Origin: an uncultured Clostridia bacterium
GTDB taxonomy: Bacteria > Bacillota > Clostridia > Oscillospirales > Oscillospiraceae
Direction: 5' to 3'
Length of the DNA: 56,450 bases
Assembly: GCA_946411835.1 (NCBI GenBank)
Contig: CAMKFK010000004.1
Coordinates: 1 to 56,450 of the forward strand
The notes beneath the pieces are model-generated. The model saw nothing but the letters and a program-made list of their open reading frames with translations, made no database searches and was not told where the DNA came from. A program made the position numbers and the translations under genes. Of the stretch, positions 43,999 to 55,207 are shown in pieces (positions within the stretch are counted from its first letter, which is position 1; the number at the start of each line of letters is the position of its first letter).

Positions 43999-44871
43999 AT
44001 GGGCCTGTTTTCCAAGATCAAAAAGGCATGGTTCGACACGATCGTCTGGGAGATGATCGACGACGAGTTTTACGACACGCTGGAAGAGAATCTCATCATG
44101 GCGGACCTCGGCGCTGCTGCGGCGGCCGACGCGGTAAAGCAGCTGCGCGCCGTGGTCTATGACCGGTCCATACAGAACGGCGAGCAGGTCAAGCAGGCGC
44201 TGCGCGACATTCTGGAGGAAAAGCTCAACGTGGGCGACCAATCGCTCGACCTGTCCACCAGACCCTCGGTCGTGCTGGTCATCGGCGTCAACGGCGTCGG
44301 GAAGACGACGTCCATCGGCAAGCTGGCGTACCGCCTGCGCAAAAAGGGGCGCAAGCGCGTGCTGCTCAGCGCGGCGGACACCTTCCGCGCGGCGGCGGCG
44401 GATCAGCTCGAAATCTGGGCGGACCGCGCGGGCGTGGAGATTGTGCGCTCCAGGGAGGGCGCGGACCCCGGCGCGGTGCTGTTCGATTCGCTTGCCGCCG
44501 CTAAAGCGCGCGGCGCAGACGTGGTGCTGGTGGACACGGCGGGACGGCTGCACAACAAGGCGAACCTGATGGCGGAGCTTGCGAAGCTGCGCAAGATCAT
44601 CGACCGCGAGACGCCCGACGCCGCAAAGGAAACCCTGCTCGTGCTGGACGCCACCACGGGGCAGAACGGCCTGCAGCAGGCGAAGGTGTTCAAGGAGGTC
44701 GCCGGGCTGACCGGCATCATCTTAACCAAGCTGGACGGCACGGCGAAGGGCGGCATCTGCGTCGCCATCGCGCAGGAGCTGGGCGTCCCGGTCAAGTTTG
44801 TCGGTCTTGGCGAGGGGATCGACGATCTGGAGCCCTTCGACGCCAAGGAATATTTGAAGAACTTTATCTGA
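43999..44871 (+). CDS. ftsY: signal recognition particle receptor FtsY
   Basis: FtsY is the SRP receptor GTPase that docks ribosomes at the membrane for co-translational insertion. The 290-residue protein has the NG domain with GVNGVGKTTS (G1), DTFRAAAADQL, VDTAGRLHNK (G3) and LTKLDGTAKGG. The acidic A domain is essentially missing, as in many short Firmicute FtsY proteins. AAAGGAGAAAT precedes the ATG. It directly follows smc, the conserved smc-ftsY order. Confidence 0.97.
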   Translation: MGLFSKIKKAWFDTIVWEMIDDEFYDTLEENLIMADLGAAAAADAVKQLRAVVYDRSIQNGEQVKQALRDILEEKLNVGDQSLDLSTRPSVVLVIGVNGVGKTTSIGKLAYRLRKKGRKRVLLSAADTFRAAAADQLEIWADRAGVEIVRSREGADPGAVLFDSLAAAKARGADVVLVDTAGRLHNKANLMAELAKLRKIIDRETPDAAKETLLVLDATTGQNGLQQAKVFKEVAGLTGIILTKLDGTAKGGICVAIAQELGVPVKFVGLGEGIDDLEPFDAKEYLKNFI

Positions 44872-44872
44872 T

Positions 44873-45232
44873 ATGGAATGTCCCTATTGTCATCAGGAGA
44901 TGCGGAAGGGTTCCTTCTCGGACAGGGGCGGACGCGTCCGATGGATGGGCGAATACAATCGGGAAACCTACAATTGCGAGATTGTGGATTTGCAGGAATA
45001 CGGCTTTCTGAGCACGAAACCGGCCGAAGCGCATTATTGCCCCGGCTGCCGGATCGTGATCGTCCCCGTGCCGGCGTTTGAACATCCCCTGGAGAAGCTC
45101 GATCGCAAATGGAACGAGGTCACGTCGCGCTTTGCGGAAAAGCGGAAGGAGCTTGAGCAGGAACAGGAAGAACGCGCGCGGGAGAAGCGCAGGGAAAAAA
45201 GACGGAAAAAAGACCCGTGGGAGATCGACTGA
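44873..45232 (+). CDS. zinc-ribbon protein of unknown function
   Basis: This 119-residue protein has CPYCHQEM at the N-terminus and HYCPGC at about residues 54-59, forming a probable four-Cys zinc ribbon. The C-terminal third is a Glu/Arg/Lys-rich helix (residues 84-113, for example KRKELEQEQEERARE). The N-terminal part resembles the PF20097/DUF6487-like family. It starts 1 base after ftsY (TGATATG) and ends 1 base before rdgB, so it is cotranscribed. The role is unknown. Confidence 0.75.
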   Translation: MECPYCHQEMRKGSFSDRGGRVRWMGEYNRETYNCEIVDLQEYGFLSTKPAEAHYCPGCRIVIVPVPAFEHPLEKLDRKWNEVTSRFAEKRKELEQEQEERAREKRREKRRKKDPWEID

Positions 45233-45233
45233 T

Positions 45234-45836
45234 ATGAAATTTGTACTGGCAACGCAAAACGCAAAGAAAAAGGCGGAGCTCTCCGCCATTCTGCACGATC
45301 TCGGCGTCGAGATCGTCACGGAGGAGGAGCTGGGCATCCACGTCGATGTGGAGGAGAACGGCACGACCTTTGCGGAGAACGCGGCGCTCAAGGCGGACGC
45401 GGTGATGAAAGCGTCAGGCCTGCCCGCCATTGCGGACGATTCCGGCCTCTGCGTCCACGCGCTGGGCGGCGCGCCGGGCGTCTACTCCGCCCGCTACGGC
45501 GGCGAGGGCTTGAGCGACGAGGCGCGTTATCGTCTTTTGCTGAGGGCGCTCGCCGGCCAGACGGACCGCAGCGCCCACTTTGAGACCGCCGTCTGCTGCG
45601 CTTTCCCGAACGGCGACCACCTCGCCGCCAACGGTGAATGCCGGGGCAGCATCGCTTTTTCCCCGATGGGGACGAACGGCTTCGGCTACGACCCCGTGTT
45701 CTTCGTCACGGAGCAGCGTAAGACCTTCGCCCAGCTTACGGCGGAGGAGAAAGCGGCGATCTCCCATCGCGGCAACGCGCTGCGCGCGTTCCGCGCGGCG
45801 CTGGAAGCCTATCTCAAGGAGAATCCGGAGGGTTGA
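45234..45836 (+). CDS. rdgB: XTP/dITP diphosphatase (RdgB/HAM1)
   Basis: This house-cleaning enzyme hydrolyses non-canonical purine NTPs such as ITP and XTP. The 200 residues show FVLATQNAKKKAEL at the N-terminus, ADDSGLCVHALGGAPGVYSARYGG, and GFGYDPVFFV, the family signatures. The ATG at 45234 overlaps nothing and follows the zinc protein by 1 base; longer frame upstream is rejected. Confidence 0.96.
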   Translation: MKFVLATQNAKKKAELSAILHDLGVEIVTEEELGIHVDVEENGTTFAENAALKADAVMKASGLPAIADDSGLCVHALGGAPGVYSARYGGEGLSDEARYRLLLRALAGQTDRSAHFETAVCCAFPNGDHLAANGECRGSIAFSPMGTNGFGYDPVFFVTEQRKTFAQLTAEEKAAISHRGNALRAFRAALEAYLKENPEG

Positions 45837-45838
45837 CC

Positions 45839-46159
45839 ATGGAACTGACCGGCAAACAGCGCGCTCAGCTGCGCGCAATGGCGAACGCGCTGGAGCCCGT
45901 TGTGCATATCGGCAAGGACGGGCTTGGCGACAACCTTGTCAAGCAGGCGAACGACGCGCTGGAGGCGCGCGAGCTCATCAAGTGCCGCGTGCTGGAAAAC
46001 TGCGAGCTGACTGCCCGCGAGGCTTGCGACGCCCTTTCCCGCCTGACCCGCAGCGAGCAGGTGCAGGTCATCGGCACGAAGTTTGTGCTCTACCGCGAGA
46101 CCCACCGTAAGGACAAGAAGGACAAGATCGTCCTCGTCAAGGCGAAGAAGAAAGCATGA
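45839..46159 (+). CDS. yhbY: YhbY/CRS1 RNA-binding protein
   Basis: This 106-residue CRM-domain protein binds ribosomal precursor particles (50S assembly). It has LTGKQRAQLRAMANALEPVVHIGKDGL, the family's GKxGL motif, and a basic C-terminus (KDKKDKIVLVKAKKKA). GGAGGG at 45827-45832 selects the ATG at 45839 over a TTG at 45833. It overlaps nadD/yqeK by 4 bases. Confidence 0.95.
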   Translation: MELTGKQRAQLRAMANALEPVVHIGKDGLGDNLVKQANDALEARELIKCRVLENCELTAREACDALSRLTRSEQVQVIGTKFVLYRETHRKDKKDKIVLVKAKKKA

Positions 46160-47376
46160 GGATCGGAATCTACGGCGGCAGCTACAACCCGCCGCATCTC
46201 GGGCACCTGCACGCCGCAGTCTCGGCGGCAAGGTATCTCGCGCTGGATCGGCTGCTGCTAATCCCGGCGGGCATCCCGCCGCACAAGGAGCTGGCGTCCG
46301 GCTCGCCCGCCGCCGATGCGCGCGCCGAAATGACGCGCCTGACGGCGGAACAGGCGGCGCTGATGACCGGCATCCCCGTGACCGTTTCCCTCATGGAGCT
46401 GGAGCGCGCGGGAAAGAGCTATACCGCCGACACGCTGACGGCGCTGCGCGAGCAGCACCCGAACGACGAACTGTGGCTGCTGATGGGCACGGATATGTTC
46501 CTCACGTTTCAGGCGTGGTACCGTCCGGAGTCCATCGTAGATTGCGCCGGGCTTTGCGCCTTCGGCAGGAGCGAGACGGATACAGAGGAGCTTTTTGCCG
46601 TACAGCGAGACTATTTGATGAAGCTGTTTCCAAAGGCGCGTATCGTGACGATGGTGCTGCCGAACCTGGTGGAAATCAGCTCTACGGAGCTGCGCGCGGC
46701 GCTGCCGGACGGCGGCGCGGAGCGATACCTTACACCGCAGGTCTACGGTTATATCCTGCGCGAGCACCTGTACGGAACGGACGTTGATCTGAAGCGCCTG
46801 ACCATTGAGCGGCTGCGCCCGGTCGCGCTGTCGTATCTTAAGGCGAAGCGCGTCGCTCATGTTCTCGGCGTGGAGGAGGAGGCAAAGCGCCTCGCGGAGC
46901 GCTGCGGCGCGGACGTGGGGAAGGCGCGCGTTGCCGCGCTGCTGCACGACTGCACGAAGAAGCTGGAGCTGGACGAGCAGCTTGCCCTGTGCGAGCGCTA
47001 CGGCGTCGCGCTCAACGAACTGGAGCGAACGGCGCTCAAGCTGCTTCACGCCAAGACCGGCGCGGCGCTCGCGCGGGAGGTCTTCGGCGCGGACGAGGAC
47101 GTCTGCAACGCGATCCGCTGGCACACGACGGGCAGGCCCGGCATGACAACGCTGGAAAAGATCATCTATCTTGCGGACTACATTGAGCCGAACCGCAGCT
47201 TCGACGGTGTGGACGTCCTGCGCGCCGTCGTGTACGACGACCTGGATCGCGGCATGGCGCTGGGATTGAAAATGAGCATTGAGGAGCTTCAGGAGCGCGG
47301 CAGCCCCGTGCACCACGCCACACTGGAAGCATACGACTATTTCAGGGAATTGCTTGGTGACACAGATGATACATAA
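46156..47376 (+). CDS. nadD: fused nicotinate-nucleotide adenylyltransferase and HD-domain YqeK
   Basis: This is a single 406-residue protein. Residues 1-205 are NadD, which makes NaAD in NAD synthesis, with GGSYNPPHLGHLHAA, IPAGIPPHK and SSTELRAAL. Residues 215-406 are the YqeK HD domain, a symmetrical Ap4A hydrolase in Firmicutes, with HDCTKKL (His264-Asp265) and WHTTGRPGM. Separate nadD and yqeK genes normally adjoin; here they are joined without a stop. Reading frame continuity over the junction argues for a true fusion. Confidence 0.93.
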   Translation: MRIGIYGGSYNPPHLGHLHAAVSAARYLALDRLLLIPAGIPPHKELASGSPAADARAEMTRLTAEQAALMTGIPVTVSLMELERAGKSYTADTLTALREQHPNDELWLLMGTDMFLTFQAWYRPESIVDCAGLCAFGRSETDTEELFAVQRDYLMKLFPKARIVTMVLPNLVEISSTELRAALPDGGAERYLTPQVYGYILREHLYGTDVDLKRLTIERLRPVALSYLKAKRVAHVLGVEEEAKRLAERCGADVGKARVAALLHDCTKKLELDEQLALCERYGVALNELERTALKLLHAKTGAALAREVFGADEDVCNAIRWHTTGRPGMTTLEKIIYLADYIEPNRSFDGVDVLRAVVYDDLDRGMALGLKMSIEELQERGSPVHHATLEAYDYFRELLGDTDDT

Positions 47377-48952
47377 TGGCAAACATTTGGACGGCAATCG
47401 GGTGGGGTGGCGGCAATCCTTTCGGGACAACAGCCCGGAGGCCTGGAAGCAGATTAAGGCGCTCACCCGGGGCCCGCTCTTCTGGATCGTCTGTCTGCTG
47501 CTCGTTTTCTTTCTGAGCGGCGCGGTGTTGGCGCTTCGTTTTATCTACACGGTGCGCGCGCCGGAGCTGACGACGCACCCGCCTGCGCCGACCGAGGTGA
47601 CCGTCGAGCCTTCGAAGGACCCTGTCGTAGCGGAGGTTCCTGAGGAGATCGATTACAGCAACGCCGTGCAGCCGCTGCTGTCCGGCGCGCGGAAGGAGAA
47701 TTGCTACACCTTCCTGCTCTTCGGCACGGACAAGGAGGGCACCAACACCGACACCATCATGGTCGTGAGCTACGACGTGGGAAACCAGAAGCTCAACCTG
47801 ATGAGCATCCCGCGCGACACGATGGTCAATGTGGGCTGGGACATCAAGAAGATCAACTCAGTCTACGGAATGCGCGGGCTGAACGGCTTCCAGAAGCAGA
47901 TTGCAAAGCTGATCGGCTTTACACCAGACTACTACGTCAAGATCGACCTTCAGGCATTTGTGGACGTGGTCGATCTCATTGGCGGCGTGGAATACGACGT
48001 GCCGTTCCCCATGCACTACCACGATCCCTATCAGGATTTGAGCATCGACCTCGAGCCGGGGCTGCAAACCCTCAACGGCGAGCAGGCGATGGGACTGGTG
48101 CGCTTCCGCAAGAGCGACCGCAGCAGCAGCGGCCGCGTTACCGGCTATGACGATACCGGGCGCGTCCAGACCCAGCAGGCGTTTTTGCGCGAGATGTTCA
48201 AAAAATGCGTCAAGCTGACCAATTGGACAAAAATCAGCAGCTACGTTGAGATTTTTGAAAAGAACGTCGAAAGCGACCTTTCGCTTGGCAATATGCTTTG
48301 GTTTGCGCGGCAGGCGATGTTTCTCGAGGAGGACGGATTTCTGACCGTCACCGCGCCCGGCAACTACTACGCCAGCGCCTACAGCCGCTCTACCGACACG
48401 ATGCAGTCCTACGTCACGCTCTACGGGCGCGAGATGGTGAGGCTGGTCAACGAGAGTTTCAACCCCTATCTCACGCAGGTGAGCCTCGCCAACATGGACA
48501 TTATGGGCGTCAATTCCGACGGCAGCGTCTATTCCTCCACCGGGCACGTGGCGGACAGCCGCGCGGCTATGCCGGTTACACGCCCGTCGGCGGCGTCGAA
48601 TGAGCCGGACAAGCCGGACGAGCCGGAACATACCGCGCAGCCGGAGGAGCCGGACATTGCGCCCCCGGCGGAGGGCTGCGCCGAGGAGCCCGCCGACACG
48701 ACCGGAGAGCAGCCTCCTGCGGAGAGTGAGCCGCCGGCGGACGCCGAGACGAATCCGGAGACCGGGGCTCCCGATGAGCAAACGCCGCCGGAGCCCGCCG
48801 ACGACCCGGAGCCTGAGCCGGAACCTCAGCCGGAGCCGACGCCGGAACCGCCCCCCGAGACTGACCCGGAGCCGGAGCCTCAGCCGGAGCCTGAGCCGGA
48901 ACCGCAGCCCGACCCGATGGATACCACGCCGACAGCAAGCGGCGACCGATAA
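47357..48952 (+). CDS. LytR-CpsA-Psr family wall-polymer ligase
   Basis: LCP proteins attach teichoic-acid-like or capsular polymers to peptidoglycan. The 531-residue protein has one membrane anchor (LFWIVCLLLVFFLSGAVLALR, about residues 41-63) and an extracellular LCP domain with FLLFGTDKEGTNTDTI, SIPRDTMV and RFRKSDRSSSGR. The C-terminal 100 or more residues are a Pro/Glu-rich low-complexity tail. The GTG at 47357 is preferred because AGGGA lies 8 bases upstream; the ATG at 47366 is the alternative. It overlaps nadD by 20 bases. Confidence 0.93.
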   Translation: MTQMIHNGKHLDGNRVGWRQSFRDNSPEAWKQIKALTRGPLFWIVCLLLVFFLSGAVLALRFIYTVRAPELTTHPPAPTEVTVEPSKDPVVAEVPEEIDYSNAVQPLLSGARKENCYTFLLFGTDKEGTNTDTIMVVSYDVGNQKLNLMSIPRDTMVNVGWDIKKINSVYGMRGLNGFQKQIAKLIGFTPDYYVKIDLQAFVDVVDLIGGVEYDVPFPMHYHDPYQDLSIDLEPGLQTLNGEQAMGLVRFRKSDRSSSGRVTGYDDTGRVQTQQAFLREMFKKCVKLTNWTKISSYVEIFEKNVESDLSLGNMLWFARQAMFLEEDGFLTVTAPGNYYASAYSRSTDTMQSYVTLYGREMVRLVNESFNPYLTQVSLANMDIMGVNSDGSVYSSTGHVADSRAAMPVTRPSAASNEPDKPDEPEHTAQPEEPDIAPPAEGCAEEPADTTGEQPPAESEPPADAETNPETGAPDEQTPPEPADDPEPEPEPQPEPTPEPPPETDPEPEPQPEPEPEPQPDPMDTTPTASGDR

Positions 48953-48967
48953 GAAAGGAAATGACTT

Positions 48968-49333
48968 ATGCTGAAACCGAAAGAAATGGCGCTGATCGCC
49001 GCCAAGGCGCTCGACGCGAAAAAGGGCAAGGACATCAAGGTGCTGGAGATCGACAAGATCACCACGCTGGCGGACTACTTCGTCATCTGCACAGGCAGCA
49101 GCAACACCCAGATCAACGCCCTGTGCGACGAGGTGGAAAAGCAGCTGAGCGAAGCGGGAGAGGAGCCGCTGCACCGCGAGGGTCATCGCGGCGGAACGTG
49201 GGTGCTGCTGGACTACGGCTGCATTGCCGTCCATGTCTTCAACGCCGAGGCGCGCGAGTTCTACTCGCTGGAGCACCTGTGGTCGGACGGCAAGGAGATC
49301 GACCTGAGCGGTATGCTGTCGAACGAGGAATAA
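48968..49333 (+). CDS. rsfS: ribosome silencing factor RsfS
   Basis: RsfS binds L14 and blocks subunit joining during starvation. The 121-residue protein has the family core KDIKVLEIDKITTLADYFVICTGSS, HREGHRGGTWVLLDYG and VHVFNAEAREFYSLEHLW. AAGGAAAT precedes the ATG. It follows the nadD/yqeK region as in other Firmicutes, separated here by the LCP gene. Confidence 0.96.
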   Translation: MLKPKEMALIAAKALDAKKGKDIKVLEIDKITTLADYFVICTGSSNTQINALCDEVEKQLSEAGEEPLHREGHRGGTWVLLDYGCIAVHVFNAEAREFYSLEHLWSDGKEIDLSGMLSNEE

Positions 49334-49349
49334 AGGAGCGGCCGGAAGC

Positions 49350-51854
<2,505 letters not shown>

Positions 51855-51884
51855 CAGAATAATCGGTTTTTTCTGAAAAATAGG

Positions 51885-51913
51885 TTGACAAGCCCTCGCT
51901 TTTCCCATATAAT
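51885..51913 (+). promoter_or_regulatory. rpsU promoter, full consensus
   Basis: A perfect TTGACA (51885-51890) and TATAAT (51908-51913) with a 17-base spacer. It should be strong and starts transcription near 51920. Confidence 0.93.
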
Positions 51914-51923
51914 ACCCTTTGCC

Positions 51924-51954
51924 AGTCATGTGAATGACTCTACTGAGCGCTCAG
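51924..51954 (+). promoter_or_regulatory. two hairpins in the rpsU leader
   Basis: AGTCAT (51924-51929) pairs with 51934-51939 around a GTGA tetraloop, and CTGAGCGCTCAG (51943-51954) is a 12-base palindrome. Both lie at the 5' end of the mRNA before the GGAGGGAGG ribosome site. They could stabilise the transcript or act in S21 autoregulation. Confidence 0.5.
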
Positions 51955-51991
51955 GATCAAGCCGGGCGCATCGGAGGGAGGGAAAATATAG

Positions 51992-52177
51992 ATGTCCGAA
52001 GTGCACGTCAAGGAGGGCGAATCTCTGGACAGCGCGCTCAAGCGCTTCAAGAGAAGCTGTGCCAAGGCGGGTATCGTTGCGGAGGTGCGTCGTCGCGAGG
52101 CTTATGAGAGTCCCAGCGTCAAGCGCCGCAAAAAGAGCGAGGCCGCGCGCAAGAATCGCAATAAGCGTTTTTATTGA
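51992..52177 (+). CDS. rpsU: 30S ribosomal protein S21
   Basis: This 61-residue basic protein of the small subunit is canonical S21: [21 protein letters not shown], then [30 protein letters not shown] lies 12 bases upstream of the ATG. It is flanked by a strong promoter and a strong terminator, so it is transcribed alone. Confidence 0.97.
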   Translation: MSEVHVKEGESLDSALKRFKRSCAKAGIVAEVRRREAYESPSVKRRKKSEAARKNRNKRFY

Positions 52178-52181
52178 GAAG

Positions 52182-52215
52182 AAAACAAAGGACGCCCCTG
52201 GCGTCCTTTGTTTTT
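52182..52215 (+). terminator. rpsU terminator
   Basis: A stem of about 15 bp (AACAAAGGACGCC on the left arm) encloses a 3-base loop and ends in a T-run at 52211-52215. It is one of the best terminators in the window. The yqeG ribosome site (GAAGGAG) follows directly. Confidence 0.92.
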
Positions 52216-52228
52216 GAAGGAGTGCCGC

Positions 52229-52747
52229 ATGACATTGTCACTGGTTCCGGACGATGTGTTTGACAACTATGCCGACGTTACGCCCGCGTTTTTGCGCGCC
52301 AACGGCGTCCGGCTTCTGCTGACCGACCTCGACTACACGCTTGCGCCGAAATCGCAGGCGGAGCCGGACGAGGCGCTGCGCGCGTGGGTGGAGACGCTGA
52401 GAGACGCGGGGGTGACGCTGCGCATCATCTCCAACAACCGTTCGAGCGTCCGCGTGGAGCGCTTTTGCAGGAGCCTTGGCATCGGCTACGTCGGTCACGC
52501 GGGCAAGCCGGGCACGCGCGGCCTCCTCACCGCCATGCGGGAGCAGGGTGCGTCCGCGCGGGAAACCGCCATGCTGGGCGACAAGCTGCTCACCGATACG
52601 CTGGCGGCGAAGCGCGCGGGCGTGCGGATGCTCATGGTCGAGCCGAAGGGCGGACCTGTCGGCGCATGGAACCATGCGCTCCATGCCATGCAGGAGCCGT
52701 TCAAGCGCGTCAGCGCCGGAGATCAACGAAGAAAAAGGAGAATCTGA
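52229..52747 (+). CDS. yqeG: YqeG family HAD phosphatase
   Basis: This 172-residue HAD hydrolase matches the YqeG/PGP-type IIIA family (possible phosphatidylglycerophosphate phosphatase; the substrate is not established). DxD motif LLTDLDYTLAP, motif II SNNRSS and motif III GDKLLTDTLAAKRAGV are visible. GAAGGAG at 52216-52222 precedes the ATG at 52229. Since the terminator ends at 52215, transcription must come from read-through or an unseen promoter. It ends 1 base before the next lipoprotein gene. Confidence 0.93.
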   Translation: MTLSLVPDDVFDNYADVTPAFLRANGVRLLLTDLDYTLAPKSQAEPDEALRAWVETLRDAGVTLRIISNNRSSVRVERFCRSLGIGYVGHAGKPGTRGLLTAMREQGASARETAMLGDKLLTDTLAAKRAGVRMLMVEPKGGPVGAWNHALHAMQEPFKRVSAGDQRRKRRI

Positions 52748-52748
52748 C

Positions 52749-53942
52749 ATGAAACGAAACATCATCTGCCTGCTGCTTGCGGCGTCCATGCTGCTGTGCG
52801 CCGGGTGCGGCAAAAAACCGGAGCAGACCGAGCCGGCCCCGGAGCCGCAGACCGAAGAGCAGACTGAACCGACGGAGCCGCAGACCGATCCGGCGCCTGC
52901 GGAGGCGCCTACGTCTGCAGTGGACGCAGGCGACCTTGCCCGCTTTGCGCCGGTGCTGGACGCGACCTGCGATGTGATTTACAACGGGGTCGCCGATGGG
53001 GAGGATTACCCGCTGGTGCCCTCCGGCGTCATCGACGCCGCGCGCTGGCAGGACGGCACAGACGCCGCAGAGGAGCTCGGCTTCGCCTTCCGCGACGTCA
53101 ACGGCGGCGGGGAGAACGAACTGCTCATCGGCATGGATGAGAGCATGGTCTTCGGCGGCTTCGCCCTCGTGAACGGGGAGCCGGACTGCTTTTTGGACGG
53201 CTGGTACCGCAGCACCTACTACCTGCTCGACGATGGACGTTTTCTCTATGAGGGCACCGGCGGCGCGGCGTATGCCGCCCTCGGCGTCTATCACATCAAC
53301 GACGATGGGACGGATTTGACCTGTGAGGATTTCTGGTTCACCGACGTGGCGGAGGGAACGGAGGACGAGCTCATTGTCTACCACAATACCACGGGTGAAT
53401 GGGACGCTGCGGCGTCGGAGCTGCTGGAGCTTGACTTGGACGGTCTCTGGAGCCAGATTGCGAAAACCTACGAGGAGATGATCGCCGACCTGGAGCTGAC
53501 GCCGTTCTCCGCTTATGCGTACAGCGGCCCGCTCAACCAGCCGCTCGACTGCAAGGTGCGTCTGGACTATGAGGAGGACGTGAGCTGGTTTGTGGGCGAG
53601 TGCGCCGCCATCGGCGACGATTTCCCGGAGCTTGCGCCTGCCGGCGACCCAAATGAGGTATCGGTCGTGTTCCGCGCCAGGGAGGATGTGGAGGATTTCA
53701 AGCTGCTCTCCCTTGCGCTCACCGACGTGGACGAGGCGGGCAACGCGCGCTTCGAGGTGACGGAGCTGTGCACCCTGCCGGAGCTCAAGGCGGACGCGCC
53801 GCTCGCCGTGCCGATGACCTTCCCGGGCGATATGCCAACGAGCGGCTTTTCCTATCGTGAAAACGGCGCGGAGCTGCAATTCTCCGTCAGCCAGAGCGGG
53901 CGGGATGGCAAGCTCGTCGTCGTCCCAATCAGCGGGGATTGA
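52749..53942 (+). CDS. putative surface lipoprotein, function unknown
   Basis: This 397-residue lipoprotein has the signal [20 protein letters not shown] with lipobox CAGC. A Pro/Glu/Thr/Gln-rich linker (about residues 22-58) follows, then a globular acidic domain ([17 protein letters not shown] resembles repeat-like beta structure). I do not recognise a specific family. The ATG at 52749 overlaps no gene and follows an AAAAAGGAG-type site. No terminator is seen after it. Confidence 0.82.
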   Translation: MKRNIICLLLAASMLLCAGCGKKPEQTEPAPEPQTEEQTEPTEPQTDPAPAEAPTSAVDAGDLARFAPVLDATCDVIYNGVADGEDYPLVPSGVIDAARWQDGTDAAEELGFAFRDVNGGGENELLIGMDESMVFGGFALVNGEPDCFLDGWYRSTYYLLDDGRFLYEGTGGAAYAALGVYHINDDGTDLTCEDFWFTDVAEGTEDELIVYHNTTGEWDAAASELLELDLDGLWSQIAKTYEEMIADLELTPFSAYAYSGPLNQPLDCKVRLDYEEDVSWFVGECAAIGDDFPELAPAGDPNEVSVVFRAREDVEDFKLLSLALTDVDEAGNARFEVTELCTLPELKADAPLAVPMTFPGDMPTSGFSYRENGAELQFSVSQSGRDGKLVVVPISGD

Positions 53943-53951
53943 AAAAAACTC

Positions 53952-53980
53952 TTGCATTACGGCTGAATTTGGGATAAAAT
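53952..53980 (+). promoter_or_regulatory. efp promoter
   Basis: TTGCAT (53952-53957) and TAAAAT (53975-53980) have a 17-base spacer. This gives a leader of about 55 nt. Confidence 0.72.
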
Positions 53981-54042
53981 ACCCTAGGTTAACATTTGAG
54001 GAAGTCGTGCCGATTTCCTCGCAATACAGGAGGAATAGATTT

Positions 54043-54609
54043 ATGGCAACGATTACGGCTGGCGATTTCCGCAACGGCAAGCTCTTCGAGATGGACGGTA
54101 AGGTCTATCAGGTCGTCGAGTTCCAGCACGTCAAGCCCGGCAAGGGCGCGGCGTTTGTGCGCACGAAGATGAGGAACGTCATCACCGGCGGCGTGACTGA
54201 GACGAGCTTTAACCCCACCGCAAAGTTCGAGGAGGCGTTCATCGAGCGCAAGGATATGGCGTACAGCTATGCCGACGGCGACCTGTACTACTTCATGGAT
54301 CAGGAGACCTTTGACATGGTGCCCATCGGCAAGGACCTGCTGGGCGACCCGTTCCGTTTCGTCACCGAGAACACCGTCTGCAAGGTGCTCAGCTACAAGG
54401 GCAGCGTGTTTGGTATCGAGTGCCCGAACTTCATGGACCTCGAGGTAACGAAGACCGAACCCGGACTTGCCGGCAACACCGCCACCAACACCCTCAAGCC
54501 CGCCACCGTGGAGACCGGCGCCGAGGTCAAGGTACCCCTGTTCATCAACGAGGGCGACAAGATTCAGATCGACACCCGCACTGGCGAGTATATCGGTCGC
54601 GCAAAGTAA
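54043..54609 (+). CDS. efp: translation elongation factor P
   Basis: EF-P relieves ribosome stalling at polyproline stretches. The 188-residue protein starts [16 protein letters not shown] and has the tip loop [12 protein letters not shown] with the modifiable Lys34. Domains II and III follow ([27 protein letters not shown]). AGGAGGAAT precedes the ATG at 54043; the open frame upstream to 53857 lies in the previous gene and is rejected. The genome also encodes several proline-rich surface proteins, plausible EF-P clients. Confidence 0.97.
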   Translation: MATITAGDFRNGKLFEMDGKVYQVVEFQHVKPGKGAAFVRTKMRNVITGGVTETSFNPTAKFEEAFIERKDMAYSYADGDLYYFMDQETFDMVPIGKDLLGDPFRFVTENTVCKVLSYKGSVFGIECPNFMDLEVTKTEPGLAGNTATNTLKPATVETGAEVKVPLFINEGDKIQIDTRTGEYIGRAK

Positions 54610-54623
54610 GCAAACTACAAATG

Positions 54624-54657
54624 AGGGGCTGCATCCGATCCATGGAATGCAGCCTCT
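54624..54657 (+). other. hairpin between efp and the CD1247-type gene
   Basis: An 11-bp stem (AGGGGCTGCAT at 54624-54634 with 54647-54657, one G-U pair) closes a 12-base loop. No T-run follows, so it is not a standard terminator. It may be an attenuator or RNA-processing site before the next gene. Confidence 0.5.
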
Positions 54658-54685
54658 GGTCTACACGACGAAAGGAGAAGAAAGC

Positions 54686-55093
54686 ATGGGAGTATCTGAG
54701 AAGGTCGCGTACCTCAAGGGCCTGATGGAGGGCTTGAAGCTGGACGAAAACAGCGACAGCGCCAGGATTTTCCGCGCCGTCGTCGACGTGCTGGACGAGG
54801 TCTCCTCGAAGCTCGAGGAGTTGGCCGACGAGGTCGAGGAGCTTGGCGACGGTCTGGATGTTGTCAGTGATGATCTGAGCGACGTGGAGGAGTTGATCTA
54901 CGACGACGAGGACGATGACGACGACGATGACGAGGACGACGAGCCCGTCTACGCCACCACCTGCCCGGAGTGCGAGGAGGAGATACTCTTTGACGAGAGC
55001 TATCTGGAGGATGGCGCCATCACCTGCCCGAACTGCGGCGCAAAGCTGGAATTTGACGCCGGAGACATTGATTCCGGTGAGGAAGACGACTAG
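54686..55093 (+). CDS. CD1247-type zinc-ribbon protein
   Basis: This 135-residue protein matches the CD1247 N-terminal domain family of Clostridia: MGVSEKVAYLKGLMEGLKLDENS, then a long amphipathic helix (about residues 33-70), an extreme Asp-run near residues 75-92, and a C-terminal zinc ribbon (CPECEEEIL ... CPNCGAKLEFD). The function is unknown. AAAGGAG precedes the ATG at 54686. It probably rides the efp transcript. The acidic run makes it very negatively charged. Confidence 0.85.
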   Translation: MGVSEKVAYLKGLMEGLKLDENSDSARIFRAVVDVLDEVSSKLEELADEVEELGDGLDVVSDDLSDVEELIYDDEDDDDDDDEDDEPVYATTCPECEEEILFDESYLEDGAITCPNCGAKLEFDAGDIDSGEEDD

Positions 55094-55164
55094 GGCATAA
55101 ATAAGGTTGCGCAGCTCGTGACGGGAGAACGTCCTCGCGGCGTATGCGCTGCAATTGAAAAAAT

Positions 55165-55207
55165 GGGACGGCGACAACGGGATGACCCCGTATCGCCGTC
55201 CTTTTTT
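55165..55207. terminator. bidirectional terminator between the CD1247-type and LysR genes
   Basis: A 9-bp outer stem (GGACGGCGA 55166-55174 with 55193-55201), with an inner ACGGG/CCCCGT pairing, is flanked by T-runs on both strands. It serves the convergent genes. Confidence 0.88.

Noticed and set aside
40329-44039. 1236-codon open frame on the minus strand opposite smc
   Set aside because: It is a GC-bias shadow of smc; the composition is His/Val/Leu/Arg-rich with no family features, while smc has all motifs.
49334-49349. Possible T-box leader before leuS
   Set aside because: Only 16 bases separate rsfS and leuS, so a T-box cannot fit.
51855-51884. Terminator after leuS
   Set aside because: Only a weak CAGAA/TTCTG pairing is present with A-rich following sequence; not convincing.
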